A stretch of DNA of 64,000 nt. Origin: Bacilliculturomica massiliensis (lineage in GTDB: Bacteria; Bacillota; Clostridia; Peptostreptococcales; Anaerovoracaceae). Both the position numbers and the translations under genes were made by a program. Positions 44,801 through 52,707 of the stretch are shown piece after piece. Every line of letters begins with the position of its first letter. Position 1 is the first letter of the stretch. The notes below the pieces were generated by a model, which saw nothing but the letters and a program-made list of their open reading frames with translations, was not told the origin of the DNA and did not search any database. The DNA is taken from positions 1,998,643 through 2,062,642 of the forward strand of contig NZ_LR027603.1 of the NCBI RefSeq assembly GCF_900605495.1, written 5' to 3'.

Positions 44801-46429
44801 ATTGGAAACAAATCCATCTATGACTTTTTGATAGTCTGCAAACAATTGTATAGGAAGAGAGAGAACAGCATTTTCATCCATTCTTAACACAATCGCATCT
44901 TTGCACAACCGTGCTTCTGTCCTGGGTATCCCCCCTATGAGCTCACAATGAGTTTGAACCTGGTTCCACCAAACATCCATTAATTGATAAACGGATGTAA
45001 TAACATTCGACCTTGCGGACTTTTCCAATTGAGACCACACATATAAAGATGATGGGACCTGAAGCAGCTTTTTAAGTCGTGTGGGCATCGCATTATAATC
45101 TGGTCCAACAATTTGAGACACTTCTTTTTCTGAGAAAATGTCCACACTAATTTTATCCCAAACAAGACTATGACTTTTTTCATTATCCGCAAACAATGAC
45201 TGCAATCCCTTATCGTTTTCCAAATCGAAGGTACGTGAAACAAATATAATTGATATTTTCCCGCCTTGATATTTATTGACGGCTACTGCCTGTGAAATCA
45301 ATTCTTTACAAACATCCAAGGCTTTAGCTGAATGCTTGCTTGTCCAACGAAGCGAATCAAGCTGATCAAGAATTAATACGCATGGTTCTCCAACTGATAA
45401 TGTATTTAAACAATACACAGGAGATTCCGGAAGTCCCAAATTTTTTCCATATGCATCCGCAGATATATCTGGGATATCCTTGTCCAACTTTATTCCGAGA
45501 TATAAAATATGAGTATCGTTCAGATAGTTGATAAACTCTTGAATACATCCACTTTTTCCAGAACCGGCTTTACCGTGTATGATGATAGAATGTCCTGCGT
45601 TGTATTTCTCAATTAGGATATCTGCTGTCGCCCTGCGTAAAAGCCGGCCTTTAATTGGTTGATAAACACCCCAGTATATTTCATTTAGAGCACTAATTCG
45701 AGCAAGGATTCTGTCATCGCCGCGATAATTTCGTAAATAAACACCCAAGCTATCAAGGTAGTCAACAATCTCTTTTGCGGTAATCTTTACTCCATATCTG
45801 CCAGTGTTATTCGCATACGTTTCAAGCAAAACTCTGGTAGAATCTGCGCTTCCTGTAAAGACCATTCCTACATGCTCGTTCAAATCTTGTTCAGCTTCTA
45901 CACCGGTGGGACTCTGTTCAAAATAACAATGTGCTAACACATAATGCAAGCGTTTTAATTCCTCGGGTTTTTCTTTATTAAAATTAAATGAAGCGGCACA
46001 ATCATCGAACGTGGCGCGAAGAGGAGCATTGCTTAATTGGTAGGTTATGAAATCCTGCGCTGACATATTAGTTCGCGCTCGTTTACATAGTTCATCCAGC
46101 CCGTTATATTGTAACGGTGAAATGAAGAAATAACGACTATTTTCCACTCTTTCTATGATGGTCCTTGATCGTTCAAATACTTTATAACGCTTTAAATCCG
46201 CAACACTCCAAGCGTTGTGTGTTGTATTGCTGGCTTTACACTGATAATATGCATTTGTGCCATCAGAATATGTTGTTATAAATTCTACACCGTCTCCGTC
46301 TAACCCTAACGGTTCTACCGTTACTGAAGTAATCTCTTCATTTACAAGCCGCAAAAACAATCGCGCCAAATAACGATTTTCATATTCATTTCCATATTTG
46401 TCAGCTCTACCACCGCTCTCAAGACTCAT
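41858..46429 (-). CDS. Avs-like STAND NTPase with N-terminal nuclease-like domain
   Basis: Giant protein of 1523 residues. The N-terminal domain (about 5-110) has a PD-(D/E)XK pattern: D46 in GDGVEF and QCK at 63-65, as in Mrr/Cap4-type effector nucleases. A STAND NTPase core follows, with Walker A GKAGSGKS (286-293), Walker B VLILDQLDS (351-359) and a sensor IIFVSRTFD. From about residue 600 to the end it is a long helical repeat array, the sensor part of such proteins. This plan is that of antiviral Avs proteins, which recognise a phage protein and then cut DNA. It is clearly A+T-richer than the flanks and sits 198 bp after cmr6 on the same strand. The ligand is unknown. Confidence 0.75.
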   Translation of the reverse strand: MSLESGGRADKYGNEYENRYLARLFLRLVNEEITSVTVEPLGLDGDGVEFITTYSDGTNAYYQCKASNTTHNAWSVADLKRYKVFERSRTIIERVENSRYFFISPLQYNGLDELCKRARTNMSAQDFITYQLSNAPLRATFDDCAASFNFNKEKPEELKRLHYVLAHCYFEQSPTGVEAEQDLNEHVGMVFTGSADSTRVLLETYANNTGRYGVKITAKEIVDYLDSLGVYLRNYRGDDRILARISALNEIYWGVYQPIKGRLLRRATADILIEKYNAGHSIIIHGKAGSGKSGCIQEFINYLNDTHILYLGIKLDKDIPDISADAYGKNLGLPESPVYCLNTLSVGEPCVLILDQLDSLRWTSKHSAKALDVCKELISQAVAVNKYQGGKISIIFVSRTFDLENDKGLQSLFADNEKSHSLVWDKISVDIFSEKEVSQIVGPDYNAMPTRLKKLLQVPSSLYVWSQLEKSARSNVITSVYQLMDVWWNQVQTHCELIGGIPRTEARLCKDAIVLRMDENAVLSLPIQLFADYQKVIDGFVSNGLLVKSQNKVSFTHQSFLDYFIAAQTLANIYSGRRLSDLLGLPKNQIPTLRYRLLIILQTLLDSDISMFIQQCKYILDTDSVRYYFQCAVFEIIGQCTEPGEIIFNFVQIYLHDPKWNEYILQTVYYGHPAFVMHLNVESEYNWLENKSLILLKSVSDKVPDFVVDVLRPYAFVTAADDRKIFLTLCQEASNDSDRMFQFRLELLAHLPELFNEFWGFSSLFEHQSTRAVTILKYLLKESVNRETDTLDIYWGETEQISTYFRKNCKTIIESLFLDICEATSNLSSAKPFRFYNDEYRRWIAHELHESNERKIVEFVKISFEEYAQKHADNAIRLIKSLEYPISIVGHELVMYTAANLPIEYCDEVIQWLLTDFEKKVFEYTSNKSDFLSCTKTILKMFSLHCSMDLFRQLEKKICMWKDDSEEMVRIYKHRIETNQEHKWEPMYYAYWGHFQKELLPAMEYTRLSHYAKELIRVLNRNSWIYLPHYYSGFSCGPAKNVISPISGYTARISDKCWLKIISTPNEKINNHWRGDDDETNPYYIEATHESFSASLANQARLQPTRFAKLALKFPQHCYRGYVTSVLYALADYAETDEKPDVELMSEVIRRYSNDCERNIAAGIVRLIEKHAEISWPDDIIDTLNNFALKHPDPKADEYVVTRRSDPEDTSCDSLLSNSINCVRGCSLQAIAALLWKHRELSELFKSTIYAASSDANAAVRFAVVSCILPYYNFDQSFSAYVLNKLLSMDLRILAAPGCWEILSRQYQNEPDYYRERLIEACRTPIEDLAVHAAGLLCAVAIFFQDEKAFSHLTNERYSAKQEERICRQASSTFNQKEYHELSQEILMHLIETSTSDLKGISRLFHDRCIVIHRDKAFLISLMQSKMSSHLVHTFLRYLRETNEDIREYADVLEAVGQSAAEVPQEWNRRLAVSDLIQCVIHLFDIGKDDFRIRNICLDIWDDLFRSNLQDIRSLSDMMDNFE

Positions 46430-46491
46430 AATTCGTTATCTCCTCAAAACCACCATATACAACTGATCCTGCCGCTTCCTTTGTCCGTTTA

Positions 46492-46532
46492 AAAAAGAGG
46501 GTACACTCTAAAATCCAGTATATCCTCTTTTT
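46492..46532 (-). terminator. Terminator or attenuator between cmr6 and the STAND gene
   Basis: AAAAAGAGG and CCTCTTTTT form a 9-bp stem around 23 nt; on the minus strand the stem ends in six Ts. It lies about 100 bp after the cmr6 stop and 60 bp before the STAND start, so readthrough could link the two. The loop contains TATACT on the minus strand. Confidence 0.6.
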
Positions 46533-46627
46533 AGAAAAAAGAAATCAAATCCAGCGGTTAAATAATCCATATTGAATACTTAGGTGACGCCTTTTGATGA
46601 ATTACGGAAAATTTAACCCTGGAAAAC

Positions 46628-47515
46628 CTATAAATTATTTACAGAAAATCTGTCACAGACAGACTCACCAACTCCGTACCCCAATGCGGTCTTAGCTCCA
46701 AAGCCGTATTGTAAAAATGTAAAGTCCATTATTTCTTGTAATCTTTTTAGGTTCTCACTCCAAACCTCTTGATCTCTGCATGCCACGATAATTTTAAATG
46801 CTGCATTTACAAGACAAGTAAAAAATATAGGGGTTGGAGACTGATCGTCTGTCATTCCTTTTGAATAATGCGGGGTTTGCACATCCAGTCCTATTGTAAA
46901 CGTACTGGGAAAAATATCAAAGAACACCAGTGCGCCCCGTTCTCCGCCCTCTTCATCATCAGCGCTTCCAAACAGGCTGCGAAAGGATGCGTTTTTTTCC
47001 GCCTTCTTCTCGTCCCCTTCAAATTCATCTAAGATCCAGCAAGTGCGGATAGAACCCTTAATTGCGGTAGCCGGCAGATAGGGGACTCCATAGATGGAAT
47101 GCAGCCGAAGCATTTGCACATTGCCGTAAGGCGTACTGCTCCCGGTTCCAATAATCAGCTTGCCCGGCTTATACGAATACTCCATGCTTCTTGAAAATTC
47201 CTGGGCTATGCTCTTATTACGCTCATTTGCCAGCTTCATGATACTGATCAGTTCCTTATCACAAAATTCTCTGGCTTCCACTGGGCGCTGCTTCAATTTT
47301 GAAGCCAATGCTGAGTCGTACAAATCCCTGTCGTTCCTATCCTTTGATATTTGCAGAATTCGATTATGAGACAGACTCGGATTGATTTTGCACACATTTT
47401 CTTTCACAATTCCGTCAATAAACTTCGTTGAGTCTTGTGGCAGAACAAACCTTCTTTCAGACTGTGATGCTGACCCATTCCGTTGCCCGGTTCCTGTTCT
47501 ATTCCCCATCTCCAT
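46628..47515 (-). CDS. cmr6: Type III-B CRISPR RAMP protein Cmr6
   Basis: RAMP subunit of 295 residues that caps the target-RNA end of the Cmr complex. Motifs: IIGTGSSTPYGNVQMLRLHS, the conserved LPATAIKGSIR and the glycine-rich loop FGAKTALGYGVG. The start is taken at the ATG 7 nt after AAGGA inside the 3' end of cmr5; other in-frame Met codons lie 6 residues before and 2 after. Last gene of the cmr operon. Confidence 0.92.
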   Translation of the reverse strand: MEMGNRTGTGQRNGSASQSERRFVLPQDSTKFIDGIVKENVCKINPSLSHNRILQISKDRNDRDLYDSALASKLKQRPVEAREFCDKELISIMKLANERNKSIAQEFSRSMEYSYKPGKLIIGTGSSTPYGNVQMLRLHSIYGVPYLPATAIKGSIRTCWILDEFEGDEKKAEKNASFRSLFGSADDEEGGERGALVFFDIFPSTFTIGLDVQTPHYSKGMTDDQSPTPIFFTCLVNAAFKIIVACRDQEVWSENLKRLQEIMDFTFLQYGFGAKTALGYGVGESVCDRFSVNNL

Positions 47516-47879
47516 CAACCATTCCTTCCGCAAAGCGTTTGATCCAAAGGCACAGATTCATGATCTCATTCGTATATATTCTGTACTGCGGGCTGTTCAG
47601 CGCCATGATGCGCCCAGTCAGTTCTTCACCGTCAAATGTTCCAAATTTATGGGCTGCCCATTCGGTTATCAGTGTATACAGTTTGTTGTGAGGATCTTTT
47701 CCTCGGGCGCTATTTCCTTTCTTCTTTGAAAATAAGTAAGCGGTGGCTGCTCCCAGGCCGTTTATTTGTATCATGGATGGAAAGGATCGCGCCAGGCTGC
47801 GGAATTCTTTGTCAGGGCTCAGTTCCAATAGCCTTGTATACGCGAATTCCGCCATTTCATTATGCTTCATATTATTCAT
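47499..47879 (-). CDS. cmr5: Type III-B CRISPR protein Cmr5
   Basis: Small helical subunit of 126 residues that lines the Cmr filament. It matches the family in FAYTRLLEL, KEFRSLARSFPSMIQINGLGAATAYLFSK and the hydrophobic C-terminal helix NLCLWIKRFAEGM. The ATG follows GGGAGG by 8 nt; a TTG six codons earlier, overlapping cmr4, is possible. Not catalytic in known systems. Confidence 0.92.
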   Translation of the reverse strand: MNNMKHNEMAEFAYTRLLELSPDKEFRSLARSFPSMIQINGLGAATAYLFSKKKGNSARGKDPHNKLYTLITEWAAHKFGTFDGEELTGRIMALNSPQYRIYTNEIMNLCLWIKRFAEGMVDGDGE

Positions 47880-47893
47880 CTGCTGTTCCTCCC

Positions 47894-48883
47894 TCAAGCA
47901 TTTCCATCGCCATTTTCATTCTCATTTCCACGCTTATTCCCATTCTCCCTTTTCTGCGAATTGTCTGCGCCGCTCTCTTTCTCCCACAAACGTTTCATGA
48001 TCATACCTTTTCCCAATGAGCTGTCTGCGCCGACCTGGAATACATCTTCTGCAAATAGCTTCGTGAAGCTCTCTCTCACGTGTTCCTTTTCCTTGATCGT
48101 CCCCTGTTCGCCATTCTTTTGAGGAAGATGAGTATTTGTGAAGAATATCAGACTGTACAGAATGCATTCAGCCGGTAAAAACTCTTCTGTAAACAGCGCC
48201 GCACCGTCCACGGTTCCCGTTGCCGGATTTATCTTAATCCGCGAATTCACCTCCGTGGAAAATTTCACAAATCCTGCGAAATCATCATCGCTGACCATCA
48301 CTACATGGTCGAAAAAACGGCTTTTCATCATCGTATTGTTGGGCAGGTGCTCCCCCAAACTCGCAATAAAATCATTGAATTTCTCATCCTTGGATGCTTC
48401 AAATACGTAGTCTTCCAACATAATCTTATTATCCGCAGCAAGTCGGCATGATTCCGTAATCAGCGCCCCACTCCCGCTGTTCGCACTGTTCATATTCAGG
48501 TCGGTAAACGCCTCTCCGGTGGCCAGCTCATAGTCGTCCATAAATTTCTGTATAGCCAGGGGGCAGGTTACCCATGCAAAGACGCCAAGCACTGATTTCA
48601 CTGGAAAAAACAGGAGCCTCGCATCCGAGAACGCCACGGCCGAAGCAAAATCACCCTTGTCCGGTTCTCCGAAAATTTGGTTGATCTCTTCGCTCTTCGA
48701 CTTATCTTTACTGGTTAAGGCATGACGGACACAGCCCTTCAATGTGGAGGCCTCGATTTTGGGAAAACCCGTATGGGGTTCTCTTTGAATTGGCAGATCC
48801 ACATAACTAAGCTGTGTTCCGCTTCCCGCATGCGTCGGGGTTAATGTGCTCATCATCATAATCATCGCTGTATTATCGTACAT
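47894..48883 (-). CDS. cmr4: Type III-B CRISPR RAMP RNase Cmr4
   Basis: Backbone subunit of 329 residues that cuts target RNA at 6-nt steps in known complexes. The N-terminal HAGSGTQLSYVDLPIQRE contains the catalytic Asp (D29), so RNA cleavage should be intact. FPKIEASTLKGCVRHAL is the conserved RAMP block, and a glycine-rich C-terminal segment (ADSSLGKGMI) is present. AGGAGG precedes the ATG inside the end of cmr3 (11-bp overlap). The Asn/Gly-rich tail is unusual but short. Confidence 0.93.
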   Translation of the reverse strand: MYDNTAMIMMMSTLTPTHAGSGTQLSYVDLPIQREPHTGFPKIEASTLKGCVRHALTSKDKSKSEEINQIFGEPDKGDFASAVAFSDARLLFFPVKSVLGVFAWVTCPLAIQKFMDDYELATGEAFTDLNMNSANSGSGALITESCRLAADNKIMLEDYVFEASKDEKFNDFIASLGEHLPNNTMMKSRFFDHVVMVSDDDFAGFVKFSTEVNSRIKINPATGTVDGAALFTEEFLPAECILYSLIFFTNTHLPQKNGEQGTIKEKEHVRESFTKLFAEDVFQVGADSSLGKGMIMKRLWEKESGADNSQKRENGNKRGNENENGDGNA

Positions 48884-50006
48884 CTATGACTTCCTCCTGT
48901 TCTTCACTGAGTGCTCCCACGAGAGCATAACCGAATCCTCGGTCGCAATATCTGCTTCTGTCGAATACTTTGTAATCGAAGCCAAGCCCTTCCCGATAGT
49001 CGCTAATTGTTTTCCTATCAAAAAGCGCTGCTGCCTCCTCTATCGTACCCTGAAGCAATTCAAAATAGTAAACGCTTCCTGCCGGAACCGCGAATCGAAG
49101 TTCTTTGGGCCTGTATTGTCCAGCTTCCCTGTCAAACCCAAAGCCGCCGCAGGGAACGCGCCTTCCGACACATGCACTGATCAGTCTGACCTTCACAGAC
49201 TTTTTGCGGTAGCTGAACCTGCCTGTCATGCCGGCTTTGTCAATCCATCCGGGCAGCCATCCATTTTTGAAAATAGCCGGCGTGGCAAGATATAGTTTGA
49301 AGAATCTGGATTCTTCTTTTTTTGAAACTTGTATAGCCAGCTGGTGTTGACCATTCCGCACCAGCGCTGTTTTTCCCTCGCCTCCCAGCTTAATTAATTG
49401 GCGGTCGTTCACATTCACTCCGCTCACATCCACAGCAAGCTTCAATCCTTTGGCTGGTCTGACGCTGACCACCTGGTACATTTGCTGATTCTTTGACGTA
49501 CCGCTGCCCCGTTCGACCTCGATTCCTATCTTCGATTCTGAAATAATGTACCCATCGTCCATATCCTTTGCGGCCACCTGGTTCACACAGCCATTCAGAT
49601 AGCAGCTTAAATCCTGTTCTGAGAGATACAGATTCTTTTTTTCTTTCGATTTCCCTGCCGCTTGAGAAGCTGTGTGCAGAAAATAATCCAGCGGATAATT
49701 TGACAGCGGCCTTTTCTTCAGCCCCATTGGCCTGAGCAGCCAATCCTCTCCCCTTCTGACCTCCAACCGCTGCATGTCCAGCGGCGCTGGAAAATAGTAC
49801 CCTTCATCGAGCCAAAGACCGTTCATACCTATTTTTAATCGCTGTCCGCCCGCTTCGCTGGCATTGTACAGAGGACGAAACGCTCCTGCATAAACGGAAG
49901 GAAGCGGCGGAAAAATTCCCTTCACACCCACGGTCTCTCCTCCGGCCTCAAATGGCACGGAGGAACGAAAAAACAGGTTGTCCACCGGCTTAATTACATA
50001 CGGCAT
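48873..50006 (-). CDS. cmr3: Type III-B CRISPR RAMP protein Cmr3
   Basis: Subunit of 377 residues that binds the 5' tag of the crRNA together with Cmr2. It begins YVIKPVDNLFFRSSVPFEAG, matching the Cmr3 start (typically PLDTLFFRDGRPF), and has the C-terminal glycine-rich segment CGGFGFD and the FAVPAGSVYYFEL strand. Start ATG and the cmr2 stop share one base (TAATG). Confidence 0.92.
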   Translation of the reverse strand: MPYVIKPVDNLFFRSSVPFEAGGETVGVKGIFPPLPSVYAGAFRPLYNASEAGGQRLKIGMNGLWLDEGYYFPAPLDMQRLEVRRGEDWLLRPMGLKKRPLSNYPLDYFLHTASQAAGKSKEKKNLYLSEQDLSCYLNGCVNQVAAKDMDDGYIISESKIGIEVERGSGTSKNQQMYQVVSVRPAKGLKLAVDVSGVNVNDRQLIKLGGEGKTALVRNGQHQLAIQVSKKEESRFFKLYLATPAIFKNGWLPGWIDKAGMTGRFSYRKKSVKVRLISACVGRRVPCGGFGFDREAGQYRPKELRFAVPAGSVYYFELLQGTIEEAAALFDRKTISDYREGLGFDYKVFDRSRYCDRGFGYALVGALSEEQEEVIDVR

Positions 50007-51691
50007 TACAGCACCTCCCTGGCCACAAAGGATATGGCGTTAAGGACGTTGAGAAACCCTTCCGTTCCATATTCGCCGCCATAAAACTTCATCAAGTCAT
50101 CCATCAGCTTCCTTCTTTCAGGCTGTGAAAAATCCAAAGCAGCGCTGTCGACGCAGCCTTGTATCAAAAGCTCAGCCATTTGTGTCTGCGGCATTTTCCC
50201 GGAATCTCTAAACGGTTCTAACAGACGGCTGATATTGAAGAATAATGATCGCGAGAGGCTTCCATCTTTTAACAATGCCGTCAACTCTGCCACGTCTGCC
50301 AGACAGGGCGTATGGGAGATGTTCCGATCCATTTTATAGGGCGGCATGTGAACCCGCTCCCCGCTGCGTTTCATAACTCCAAGAACAAACGCATTTTTCC
50401 CATTCGCCCTTTTTGCTGCTTTTTCCAGAACGTCTGCCTCTGCAACCACTTCTTTTAGGGGCTGCATTAAATGAGCAATCACAATCCCCGCAGAAAAGGT
50501 AAGGCCCACTTTTTTCAGAAACTCTGTCCTCAGCTCCTGCATACAGTTGAACAGCGTATCCAATGGCAGGAAGCCGAAGAAATCCTCACCTCCGGCAAAG
50601 ACTGGTAATCCTCCATACCGCAGCAGGATTCCCGGTGCAGCCTGGGCAAAGTTACCGATTTTTTTGCTCAGCTCTTTCTGCTTAGCTTCCGTTCCCTCTT
50701 TTATAAAGGTTTCTCCCATGCTATCTCCGTCAAATTTGACCAGTGCATAATAGGACGCCAGTTTTATGTTTTGCTTTTTAATGCAGCGGTATAGTTTTTG
50801 CGCGTCACAAAGCTCGTTCTCCCTGTATTCCTCCGCCGAAGCATCAACATCATTTGCCAGATCATACAGTGCATTTGAAACGCCGTCGCTCAGCTGTATA
50901 TCAAGATCTCTCACTACGTCTTCTCCCAATCGGCTCTTCAGCAGCATCAGTCGGATAGAATAGATGTCCGCCTCCGGCCTTGGATACATTCTCTTCACCA
51001 GAGCGATGGCCGACATGGCCTCACCTGGTTTGACACGATAGCGCATCTTCTGATTTTCTGTTATATCATACACATACGCTTGATTCACATGATGCGGAAA
51101 ACGAGACGGCGATTTAGAAAGATTACGCTTTGCAAAAATTGCGTTGTACTCAGGAAAAAGGATACAACTTCTCCCCCACGGTTCCCCCGTCTGCTCAAAG
51201 GGACGTATGCCCTTCACCGCGTTTATACCGGAAAACAATCGTTGATACGCCCCCGCGTAATCTCCGTCTTCATATTTTTCGTACATCCAATAGACTTCCA
51301 GAAAGTCCTTCAGCTGGAGTTCAGAAAGCTCCAATCCTGTCTCTCCGATTTGCACCTCCTGCAGAATCTTCCTGCACAGTGACAGAAATGCGCCGCGAAC
51401 AGAAGCTTCTAAGCTGCTGGCAATGGTTTTCAGCGTCTCTTCATCTTTATCCCGGAATTTTGCAATGAGGCGATTTGGCATATTGGAACCGGAGTTCTGC
51501 CCCTTCTCCGGCCACTCCTTCATCTGCAGCGGAAAAACCACATCCGCGTTCCACCCGCGTTGCAGCTCCCTCACCGCTCCCTCCATGAGCTGAGAAAGCA
51601 GCTTGCTTCCAGCATACATATCCCTTGCTTTGCGGGAATTTTCAATGAAGGATTGAACTGGTCCTATCGTGAAAATGAATAAATAATTCAA
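50006..51691 (-). CDS. cmr2: Cas10-family protein Cmr2, HD-less, with GGED motif
   Basis: Large subunit of 561 residues, short for Cas10. It begins directly with FTIGPVQSFIENSRKARDMY, so the N-terminal HD DNase domain is missing. The first palm metal motif is FDGDSMG (320-326). The second, normally GGDD, is GGED (367-370). Where relatives carry a CxxC zinc finger, this protein has SCILF (175-179) and no second cysteine pair. Cyclic oligoadenylate synthesis is therefore uncertain. TTG start 8 nt after GAGGAGG, overlapping cmr1 by 4 bp. Confidence 0.92.
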   Translation of the reverse strand: MNYLFIFTIGPVQSFIENSRKARDMYAGSKLLSQLMEGAVRELQRGWNADVVFPLQMKEWPEKGQNSGSNMPNRLIAKFRDKDEETLKTIASSLEASVRGAFLSLCRKILQEVQIGETGLELSELQLKDFLEVYWMYEKYEDGDYAGAYQRLFSGINAVKGIRPFEQTGEPWGRSCILFPEYNAIFAKRNLSKSPSRFPHHVNQAYVYDITENQKMRYRVKPGEAMSAIALVKRMYPRPEADIYSIRLMLLKSRLGEDVVRDLDIQLSDGVSNALYDLANDVDASAEEYRENELCDAQKLYRCIKKQNIKLASYYALVKFDGDSMGETFIKEGTEAKQKELSKKIGNFAQAAPGILLRYGGLPVFAGGEDFFGFLPLDTLFNCMQELRTEFLKKVGLTFSAGIVIAHLMQPLKEVVAEADVLEKAAKRANGKNAFVLGVMKRSGERVHMPPYKMDRNISHTPCLADVAELTALLKDGSLSRSLFFNISRLLEPFRDSGKMPQTQMAELLIQGCVDSAALDFSQPERRKLMDDLMKFYGGEYGTEGFLNVLNAISFVAREVL

Positions 51692-52707
51692 CCCTTCACC
51701 TCCTCTTTAAAATATTTTTCAACTGTCCTCACAAACTCTTCTCTTTCTCTGAGATCCTCATCTATAACAGACGAGCCTAGCACTGCGTGAACGAAAGTGT
51801 AGACCGGATAAATTCCTTCCACCGTCCTCATCAAGCTTACAATCAAAGGGGATGCTAACCGTTCTCCTCTACCTGCCCATCCCGTGGCCTGTTTCTCTCT
51901 GTCTTTTTTGACTTTACTGCATTTCGTATCGTGGCTTGCCTTGTCGATTGCACGCAAGTATTTTCCCACTTGCTCCTGGTCTAATCTGCCGCCAAATTCG
52001 ATCCTGCGAATAAGCGGACGTCTCAAACGTTTGCAGCCTTCCTGATTCAATTTACTGTAAATCCCTTGTCCGGAAATTGTATAGAGGTCTCCTTGCCGTG
52101 GGGCCTCTGAAGTTTTTGCAACCCGGTTCAGCTTCCTGCAAATCCACTCTGCAGCCTCGGCCTTGTTGGTAAATGTAAGCTCCTGCACGGCAACATTTCC
52201 CCTGCCTTTCCTGCTCCGTTTCCCTAAGCCAAAGAGCGTCAGAGCCAGCGTAATTAAATCCGTATACCAATCCAGCCCGATCTCTTTTTCAGATATTTTC
52301 GCCCTCCGTGTTGCTGCGCAGCTCATCCTGGCAATGATTTGAATATCTCCTGAGGCTATGTAGTTCAGCGCAGGGTTCCTGTCCCTTTTACCGTGCAGCA
52401 GCAGAACGTCCGTATTCCTGCTTGTACCGTCTTCTCGTATTGACAGTCTCACGGGTGATGCGTACTCAGCCGCAGTCCTTCCGTCCGCCCCTGAATGATG
52501 ACTTCCGGAACCCGCAGCCCCGCCAAACAGCCTTTTTTCATCATCGGATAAAGTTTTTGATTCAGCAGGGCAGGCAATCCGGTACGTATACCTCATCAAT
52601 CCCTTCAGCTCAGAGGTCCGAAACTCCGATTTGCCCCTCACTCCATTGTAGGCTCCATAGGAAAACATCGGCGAGATTATCGTGCAGTTAATCGTTTTCT
52701 CCTCCAT
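51688..52707 (-). CDS. cmr1: Type III-B CRISPR RAMP protein Cmr1
   Basis: RAMP subunit of 339 residues at the head of the Cmr filament. It matches the family in NCTIISPMFSYGAYNG, FRTSELKGLMRYTYRI and the glycine-rich loop FGLGKRSRKGRGNV. AAAGGAGG places the start at the second of two adjacent ATG codons. The 5' end lies inside the last 20 bp of the DUF6602 gene, so the two are translationally coupled. Confidence 0.92.
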   Translation of the reverse strand: MEEKTINCTIISPMFSYGAYNGVRGKSEFRTSELKGLMRYTYRIACPAESKTLSDDEKRLFGGAAGSGSHHSGADGRTAAEYASPVRLSIREDGTSRNTDVLLLHGKRDRNPALNYIASGDIQIIARMSCAATRRAKISEKEIGLDWYTDLITLALTLFGLGKRSRKGRGNVAVQELTFTNKAEAAEWICRKLNRVAKTSEAPRQGDLYTISGQGIYSKLNQEGCKRLRRPLIRRIEFGGRLDQEQVGKYLRAIDKASHDTKCSKVKKDREKQATGWAGRGERLASPLIVSLMRTVEGIYPVYTFVHAVLGSSVIDEDLREREEFVRTVEKYFKEEVKG

